From: Actinomycetes bacterium
Lineage (GTDB): Bacteria > Actinomycetota > Actinomycetes > Streptosporangiales > Streptosporangiaceae
Reading direction: 5' to 3'
Length of the DNA stretch: 36,952 bases
Assembly: GCA_025964575.1 (NCBI GenBank)
Contig: JAOPYO010000207.1
Span: 1-36,952 of the forward strand
The stretch's first letter is position 1. Each line of letters opens with the position of its first letter. Made by a program: the position numbers and the translations under genes. The notes under the pieces are model-generated. The model was given only the letters and a program-made list of their open reading frames with translations. It did no database searches and was not told the DNA's origin. Of the stretch, positions 32,606 through 36,952 are shown piece after piece.

Positions 32606-33847
32606 CTAGAGCTCGCCGTACGGCAGGTCGGCTGCGACGGCCCAACCCTCGTGGTCCGGGCGGGGCCCAGCCGACAGGGTTCCGTCCAGCATCGCCACCC
32701 GCTCGCGCATCCCGACGAGGCCGTGGCCGCCGCCCGACTCCTCGGGTGTGCCGCGCGGGCCGTCGTCGGTCACCGACACGTGCAGGACCTCGGTGCCGTA
32801 CCGGATCTCTACCTGGACGTGGCCGCCCTTGGCGTAGCGGCAGGCGTTGCTGAGTGATTCCTGCACGATCCGGTAGGCGGACAGGTCGACCCCGGTGGAC
32901 AGTTCGCGCGGCATGCCGACCACGATGACGTCGATGTCCAGCCCGGACCGCCGGGCCTGCTCGGTGAGCTCCTCGAATCGGTCCAGTCCCGGCTGCGGCA
33001 CGCGCTCGGCGACCTCGCTGTCCTGGCGGAGCAGCCCGACCACCCGGCGGGTCTCGGCGAGTGCCTCCCGGGCGGCGTCGCGTACCACGCCGAAGGTCGC
33101 CCTGGCCGCCGGTGGCAGGTCAGGGATCTTGTACGGGGCCGCCTCCGCCTGCAGGGCGATCACCGACATGTGATGGGCGACGATGTCGTGCAGCTCCCGG
33201 GCGATCCGGGAGCGCTCCTCCAGCACGGCCTGCCGGGCCAGGTCCTGCCGCCGCAACTCCGCCTGCTCGGCCAGGCTCGCCTCGGCCGCGTAGCGCCCGC
33301 CCACAGCGTCGCCGAAGACCAGCACGATCGCGACCACGATGGCCAGGATGATCCCGAACCAGCCGTGCATTCCGTCGATGACGATGGCGGGGACGATCAG
33401 GCCCAGTGCGGTGATCAGGCCCACGCCGAGTGAGGTCCTGCGGTCGTAGGCGGTCGCGACCGCGAACAGTAGCCCGGCGAGGGCCAGGAAGGACGTGGTG
33501 GGCCAGGGCCAGAACTCGTTGGAGTGGTTGCCGAGCACCAGAACCCCGGCGAACATGCCCAGCGCCGAGATCCGCCAGGCGACCAGCGGCCACCGGGCAC
33601 CCACGATGAGCGGCCCGCACTGGACCACTCCCAGCAGCCAGGCCGGGGTGGCCCGCACCCCCATCATCTCGATGTGGATGGCGATGGACCCGGCGGTGAA
33701 CCCGACGGTGAGAGCGACCGAGATCGCCAGCACCAGTAGCCGCAGCCGGCCCGTCGGCCACAGCAGCGTCCGCTGTGGTTCTTTCGACGCCCGCACGGCT
33801 GCGTGCTGGACGAGCCGCAGCAGCGAGACCGGGCCACCGGTGATCAT
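32606..33847 (-). CDS. Sensor histidine kinase (HisKA_3, NarL-type system)
   Basis: A 413-residue membrane kinase. About five membrane segments occupy residues 35-182 with very short loops, as in intramembrane-sensing kinases. The dimerisation/phospho domain has His220 in RSRIARELHDIVAHHMSVI, and the ATPase domain shows SLSNACRYAKGGHVQVEI (N box), VTDDGPRGTPEES (G1) and GGGHGLVGMRERVAMLDG (G2). ATG 33847 is preferred because GGGGAG lies 5 bases upstream; ATG 33868 is an alternative. The signal is unknown. The pair might act on neighbouring genes, but no shared site is evident. Confidence 0.92.
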   Translation of the reverse strand: MITGGPVSLLRLVQHAAVRASKEPQRTLLWPTGRLRLLVLAISVALTVGFTAGSIAIHIEMMGVRATPAWLLGVVQCGPLIVGARWPLVAWRISALGMFAGVLVLGNHSNEFWPWPTTSFLALAGLLFAVATAYDRRTSLGVGLITALGLIVPAIVIDGMHGWFGIILAIVVAIVLVFGDAVGGRYAAEASLAEQAELRRQDLARQAVLEERSRIARELHDIVAHHMSVIALQAEAAPYKIPDLPPAARATFGVVRDAAREALAETRRVVGLLRQDSEVAERVPQPGLDRFEELTEQARRSGLDIDVIVVGMPRELSTGVDLSAYRIVQESLSNACRYAKGGHVQVEIRYGTEVLHVSVTDDGPRGTPEESGGGHGLVGMRERVAMLDGTLSAGPRPDHEGWAVAADLPYGEL

Positions 33848-33955
33848 GAGTTCTCCCCGATCGTTCATCGACTCGACTTTAGGCCGGATGGTCCCGCTCT
33901 GACCTGCACCCGATGAGTGAGATCGGGAGGCGTCCCCAGGTATGACTTCATGCAT

Positions 33956-33990
33956 TCCCGATTGACTTGGTAGGGATATTGAGGCATTCT
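33956..33990 (+). promoter_or_regulatory. Sulfur-locus promoter with ATTGACTT box, copy 1
   Basis: TTGACT (33962-33967) as -35, a 17-base spacer and CATTCT (33985-33990) as -10, ending 6 bases before GTG 33997 of the leader ORF. The -35 lies inside TCCCGATTGACTTGGTAGGG, framed by TCCC and GGGA arms (33956-33959, 33973-33976). A closely related sequence recurs at 35015-35033. A transcription factor site for sulfur control is inferred. Confidence 0.5.
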
Positions 33991-33996
33991 CAATGA

Positions 33997-34098
33997 GTGA
34001 CTTTCGGTCGGCTCCTTCATGTGCGCCTGCACGTCGACTTGCGGCGGCAGGCGAGTGCGCTGTGTCCGGGCCTGGTCCTCGCGACCATCGTCCGCTGA
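33997..34098 (+). CDS. Cysteine-codon leader peptide upstream of cysteine dioxygenase
   Basis: A 33-codon ORF from GTG 33997 (or 25 codons from GTG 34021) to TGA 34096-34098. It contains RLHVDLRRQASALC, the (R)(L)HVDLxRxxSALC pattern I recall from short leader peptides in front of sulfur-metabolism genes in actinomycetes. Its only cysteine codon, TGT 34063-34065, is followed at once by CGGGCC (34067-34072). That can pair with GGCCCG (34116-34121), which lies beside the cysteine dioxygenase ribosome site AAGGAG (34123-34128). The likely role is ribosome-mediated control by cysteine supply. The pattern match is from memory; the pairing is seen in the sequence but its effect is inference. Confidence 0.65.
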   Translation: MTFGRLLHVRLHVDLRRQASALCPGLVLATIVR

Positions 34099-34134
34099 CG
34101 CCACCCGCCTGACCCGGCCCGCAAGGAGAGAAGC

Positions 34135-34605
34135 ATGACCACCGTCACCGAGCAGAGCACGCACGCCCCCCTCAGCCCCGCCCAGATGGCAGAGCGGGCC
34201 AAGGACATCGCCGGCCGCGCCGAGGAATGGGTGCATCGGGTGCGGCTCAGTGCCGACGGCCGCTGGTACGAGCGCCTGCACCAGGACAGCGACCACGAGG
34301 TCTGGCTGCTCAGCTGGATGCCCGGCCAGTCCACCGGCTTCCATGACCACGGTGACGCCTCCGGCGCGTTCGCCGTCGCCCTCGGTGCCCTGGAGGAACG
34401 CCGCATCACGATCGCCCGTACGGTCTCGGCCGGCCAGGCGCGGGCGTTCGGTCCGGGCTATGTTCATGACGTGGGCAATATCTCCGACGCACCCGCGGTG
34501 AGCGTGCACGTCTACTCGCCGCCGCTGAGCGTGATGAACCGCTACGACCTTGACGACGACGGTCGGCTGGTCCAGCTGGCCGCCGAGAGTGCGGGGGACT
34601 GGTGA
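34135..34605 (+). CDS. Cysteine dioxygenase family protein
   Basis: A 156-residue cupin that should oxidise cysteine to cysteine sulfinate with O2. The iron ligands are visible: His70 and His72 in STGFHDHGDASGAF and His111 in GPGYVHDVGN. HVYSPPLSVMNRYDL near the end matches bacterial CDOs. AAGGAG at 34123-34128 is the ribosome site. It is preceded by a leader peptide ORF and overlaps the rhodanese gene (GTGA), so the two are co-translated. Related thiol dioxygenases act on 3-mercaptopropionate or mercaptosuccinate, so the exact thiol is not certain. Confidence 0.9.
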   Translation: MTTVTEQSTHAPLSPAQMAERAKDIAGRAEEWVHRVRLSADGRWYERLHQDSDHEVWLLSWMPGQSTGFHDHGDASGAFAVALGALEERRITIARTVSAGQARAFGPGYVHDVGNISDAPAVSVHVYSPPLSVMNRYDLDDDGRLVQLAAESAGDW

Positions 34606-34997
34606 GCCCGGCCCGCCCCGAGGGAGGACGGTCGATCGACCAGATTCTGGCCGAGGCGCGGAACCGGCTGGACCGGGTCGAGCCGGGCCAGGCGCACGCC
34701 GAGCAGAATGCCCTGCTGGTCGACATCCGCCCGGCCGCGCAGCGGGCCGAAGAGGGCGAGATCCCCGGTGCGCTGATCGTCGAGCGCAACCATCTGGAGT
34801 GGCGGTTCGACCCCGAGTCGGACGCACGGCTGCCGGAGGCCACCGGCTATGACGTGCGGGTCATCGTCTTCTGCTCGGAGGGATACACCTCGAGTCTCGC
34901 CGCCGCGGCGCTGCAGGACCTCGGGCTGAGCCGGTCCACCGACGTCATCGGCGGCTTCAAGGCCTGGGCCGCCGAAGGCCTCCCCACAACGCACTGA
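34602..34997 (+). CDS. Rhodanese-like sulfurtransferase
   Basis: A 131-residue single rhodanese domain starting at GTG 34602 inside the cysteine dioxygenase stop. The active-site loop is VIVFCSEGYTSSLAAAAL with Cys91, which would carry a persulfide. LVDIRPAAQRAEEGEIPGALIVERNHLEWRFDP and the C-terminal VIGGFKAWAAEGLP are typical of the family. Its coupling to the dioxygenase suggests joint handling of cysteine sulfur or persulfides, much as persulfide dioxygenases pair with rhodaneses. No other sulfur gene is adjacent. Confidence 0.9.
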   Translation: MSPARPEGGRSIDQILAEARNRLDRVEPGQAHAEQNALLVDIRPAAQRAEEGEIPGALIVERNHLEWRFDPESDARLPEATGYDVRVIVFCSEGYTSSLAAAALQDLGLSRSTDVIGGFKAWAAEGLPTTH

Positions 34998-35014
34998 CCT
35001 TGATTCTTGATAAA

Positions 35015-35033
35015 TCCTATTGACTTAGTGGGA
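35015..35033. promoter_or_regulatory. ATTGACTT box, copy 2, after the rhodanese gene
   Basis: TCCTATTGACTTAGTGGGA aligns with the box at 33956-33976 over ATTGACTT plus the outer TCC and GGGA. Downstream I find neither a good -10 nor a leader ORF. It may be an orphan site, a remnant, or part of pta control. Confidence 0.4.
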
Positions 35034-35047
35034 AATTGCCAGAGCGT

Positions 35048-35088
35048 GTCCGCCGCGGGCTCCAGGGGTGGGTGCCGGAGCGGCGGAC
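35048..35088 (+). terminator. Hairpin 1 after the rhodanese gene
   Basis: GTCCGCC (35048-35054) pairs with GGCGGAC (35082-35088), and GCTCC (35059-35063) with GGAGC (35077-35081). GC-rich without a T-tract. Probably terminates the cysteine dioxygenase operon. Confidence 0.5.
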
Positions 35089-35098
35089 ATGAGCAGCG

Positions 35099-35146
35099 CT
35101 TCCGCAGGGTCACGGTTGTTCCTCCTGGGCCGTGATCCTGCGGAGG
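35099..35146 (+). terminator. Hairpin 2 before pta
   Basis: Arms 35099-35115 and 35130-35146 form 17 pairs, two of them G-U, around a 14-base loop. It is one of the strongest stems in the window. It is a terminator or an RNA element in the pta leader; no T-tract follows. Confidence 0.5.
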
Positions 35147-35264
35147 TGCCGGGGTGAGTCCCGTATACCGTTCTCATTGGCCGGCCGCATGTGAAATACG
35201 CTCTCTCTGAGATGACGCGCCTGCCCGGCCGCGGCCCGTTCGCCGCCGACACAGGGAGATGCCG

Positions 35265-36952
35265 ATGACTCGCGCCGTCTATATCGCGGCCAGTGACGCC
35301 GCGACCAGGAAGGCGGCCATCGCGCTCGGCATGACCGAACTGCTGGCCCGCCAGGTGGGCCAGGTCGGCGTCTTCCGTCCGGTGGTCCGCACGGATCGCC
35401 CCGACAACATCGTCGAGACCCTGCGCAGCCGCTTCAAGGTCGACCATGCCGTAGGGGTGTCCTATGAGGACGTGCATGCGGACCCGGCCGGAGCCACCGC
35501 CGACATCGTGGCCGCCTACCGCGCGCGCGCCGCCCGCTGCGACTCCGTCGTCATCGTCGGCACCGACTACACCGACGTCGGCGCGCCCACCGAGTTCGAG
35601 TTCAACGCGACGGTGGCCGCTCACCTGGGCGCACCGGTGATGCTGGTCGTCAATGGACTCGGCCGCACCCCACAGGAGATCGCCACGGCCGTCGGGATGG
35701 CCGACAAGGAGCTCGCCAACGAGCACGCCACCCTGCTCGCCGTCGTGATCAGCCGGGCCGACCCCGGCGCCCTCACCGCGATCGGCAAGGTCGTCCGGCT
35801 GCCCGGCACCCCCGTCTACACGCTGCCCGAAGTGGCGCGGTTGTCCGCCCCCACCGTCGGTGATCTGATGGCGGCCTGCCGGGGTCACCTGATGCTGGGC
35901 GACGAGCAGCAGCTGGGCCGGGAGGCCGCCGGTCTCATCGTGGGCGCGATGTCACTGCCCAATATCCTGGACCGCCTCACCGAAGGTGTGACGATCATCA
36001 TTGCGGCCGACCGCGCCGCGGGCCTGCTGCCCGGGCTGCTCGCCGCGCACAGCGCCCCCACCTTCCCCGCGCTGTCCGGCATCATCCTCAGCGGCGGCAT
36101 GGAACTGCCGGAGCCGGTGGCCCGCCTCCTCGACGGGATGGCGGTCCAGCTGCCCGTCGTGATCACCGAGGACGACACCTTCGACACCGCCATCCGGCTG
36201 TCGGCCGTGGAGGGCCGCTTCACTCCCGACGCCGAAGGCAAGATCGACACCGCGTTGGGGCTGTTCGCCGAGCACGTGTCCCGCGAGGCGTTGCTGAACC
36301 GGCTCAATGTCACCAAGGCCGCCGCCGTCACCCCGCTGATGTTCGAGTACGACCTGCTGGAGCGGGCCCGCTCCGACCGGCGCCGCATCGTGCTGCCCGA
36401 GGGCACCGAACCGCGCATCCTGCGGGCCACCGACATCCTGTTGCGGCGCGGCGTCGCCGATCTGACCCTGCTGGGCGAGGAGCAGGAGGTCCGGGGCAAG
36501 GCCGCCGAGCTGGGGCTGGACGTCTCCGGTGCCCAGGTGCTCAGCCCCTTCGACCCGAAGGTCCGCGAGCGCTTCGCGCAGGAGTACGCCGAGATGCGCA
36601 AGCACAAGGGGATCAGCCTCGCGCTGGCCCGCGACACCGTCACCGACGTCTCCTACTTCGGCACGCTGATGGTGTGGCTCGGCCTGGCCGACGGCATGGT
36701 GTCCGGCGCGGCGCACACTACTGCCCACACCATCCGGCCGTCCTTTGAGATCATCAAGACCGCGCCGGGTGCCGAGATCGTCTCCAGCGTCTTCTTCATG
36801 TGCCTGCAGGACAAGGTCCTGGTCTACGGAGACTGCGCGATCATCCCGGAGCCGACGGCGGAGCAACTGGCCGACATCGCCATTCAGTCCGCGGCCACCG
36901 CCGCGTCGTTCGGCGTCGAGCCGCGCATCGCGATGCTGTCCTACTCGACCGG
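35265..36952 (+). CDS. pta: Phosphate acetyltransferase, N-terminal 562 residues (cut by window edge)
   Basis: Long-type phosphotransacetylase that interconverts acetyl-CoA and acetyl phosphate. ATG 35265 has GGGAG 6 bases upstream. Residues 1-200 form the BioD-like N-terminal domain. Residues from about 204 ([38 protein letters not shown]) are the DRTGG domain. Residues from about 360 begin the catalytic PTA domain with [63 protein letters not shown] and [20 protein letters not shown]. At the N-terminus the usual P-loop is replaced by [13 protein letters not shown], so nucleotide binding there is doubtful. The 3' end lies beyond the window; ackA often follows. Confidence 0.95.
   Translation, partial: MTRAVYIAASDAATRKAAIALGMTELLARQVGQVGVFRPVVRTDRPDNIVETLRSRFKVDHAVGVSYEDVHADPAGATADIVAAYRARAARCDSVVIVGTDYTDVGAPTEFEFNATVAAHLGAPVMLVVNGLGRTPQEIATAVGMADKELANEHATLLAVVISRADPGALTAIGKVVRLPGTPVYTLPEVARLSAPTVGDLMAACRGHLMLGDEQQLGREAAGLIVGAMSLPNILDRLTEGVTIIIAADRAAGLLPGLLAAHSAPTFPALSGIILSGGMELPEPVARLLDGMAVQLPVVITEDDTFDTAIRLSAVEGRFTPDAEGKIDTALGLFAEHVSREALLNRLNVTKAAAVTPLMFEYDLLERARSDRRRIVLPEGTEPRILRATDILLRRGVADLTLLGEEQEVRGKAAELGLDVSGAQVLSPFDPKVRERFAQEYAEMRKHKGISLALARDTVTDVSYFGTLMVWLGLADGMVSGAAHTTAHTIRPSFEIIKTAPGAEIVSSVFFMCLQDKVLVYGDCAIIPEPTAEQLADIAIQSAATAASFGVEPRIAMLSYST

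Noticed and set aside
825..33848. CATGATCA octamers (825, 961, 3618, 5704, 7324, and the reverse form at 33841) as a possible common operator.
   Set aside because: Several lie inside coding sequence as Met-Ile codons; only the longer 13-base match around pcaHGBDC was kept.
33993..34110. ATG 33993 in another frame giving a Cys-containing peptide.
   Set aside because: It overlaps the leader ORF in a different frame; only the GTG frame carries RLHVDLxRxxSALC.
35090..35158. 22-codon ORF MSSASAGSRLFLLGRDPAEV, considered as a second leader peptide.
   Set aside because: No cysteine, no HVDL motif, no ribosome site, and it spans the strong hairpin.
1..36952. tRNA, rRNA, CRISPR arrays, insertion sequences and phage genes.
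   Set aside because: None seen on either strand by eye.

Overview
The window is from a high-GC actinobacterium. Coding regions end almost every codon in G or C, GTG and TTG starts are common, and many genes begin on an apparent leaderless promoter (a TANNNT -10 box 6 to 8 bases before the start codon). Gene content (beta-ketoadipate genes, secreted GH6 cellulase, DUF5996, DUF3291, DUF3054, DUF1023, NarL-type two-component system) suits a filamentous soil actinomycete. A Streptosporangiaceae-like host is my guess from content only; no rRNA or tRNA gene is present to settle it.

Layout. 1-310: 3' end of a 5'-nucleotidase. 452-907: PPOX/F420-type oxidoreductase. 1016-7295: a tightly packed plus-strand operon for aromatic acid breakdown, pobA-pcaI-pcaJ-pcaH-pcaG-pcaB-pcaD-pcaC. 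It takes 4-hydroxybenzoate to protocatechuate, opens the ring, and leads through 3-oxoadipate enol-lactone to 3-oxoadipyl-CoA. The last step (thiolase PcaF), a regulator and a transporter are not in the window. 7350-12083: secreted trypsin-like protease, a decayed stretch with two gene relics around a DUF3054 gene, an HTH regulator with a cysteine cluster, a DUF3291 protein and an acyl-CoA ligase. 12251-16929 (minus): MarR regulator with a drug-exporter-like MFS protein, an HSL-family esterase, a small secreted protein and a membrane-anchored DsbA-like protein. 17173-18177: GH6 lipoprotein. 18234-21424 (minus): frameshifted flavin-dependent LLM oxidoreductase, DUF5996 protein, a probable 31-residue protein, and a Ppx/GppA phosphatase. 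21584-24897 (plus): PLDc_N membrane protein, threonine-dehydratase-like enzyme, threonine aldolase and metallophosphoesterase. 24933-26765: two unrelated membrane proteins. 26802-30511: a divergent acyl-CoA/quinone reductase locus with a TetR regulator and a clear palindromic operator. 30588-33847 (minus): DUF1023 lipoprotein hydrolase and a response regulator/histidine kinase pair. 33956-34997: sulfur locus with a leader peptide, cysteine dioxygenase and rhodanese. 35265 to the end: phosphate acetyltransferase, cut by the window edge.

The most interesting element is the cysteine dioxygenase/rhodanese locus. A promoter box overlapping a TTGACT -35 drives a short peptide ORF with the motif RLHVDLRRQASALC and a single Cys codon just upstream of the cysteine dioxygenase gene. 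Sequence next to that Cys codon can pair with sequence beside the cysteine dioxygenase ribosome site. A second copy of the box lies after the rhodanese gene. Other points worth a look are the 31-codon ORF between ppx and the DUF5996 gene, a class V aminotransferase pseudogene whose two ends are joined with the middle missing, and matched palindromes at the promoters next to the TetR, MarR and cysteine-rich HTH genes. I saw no CRISPR array, insertion sequence, tRNA or rRNA.
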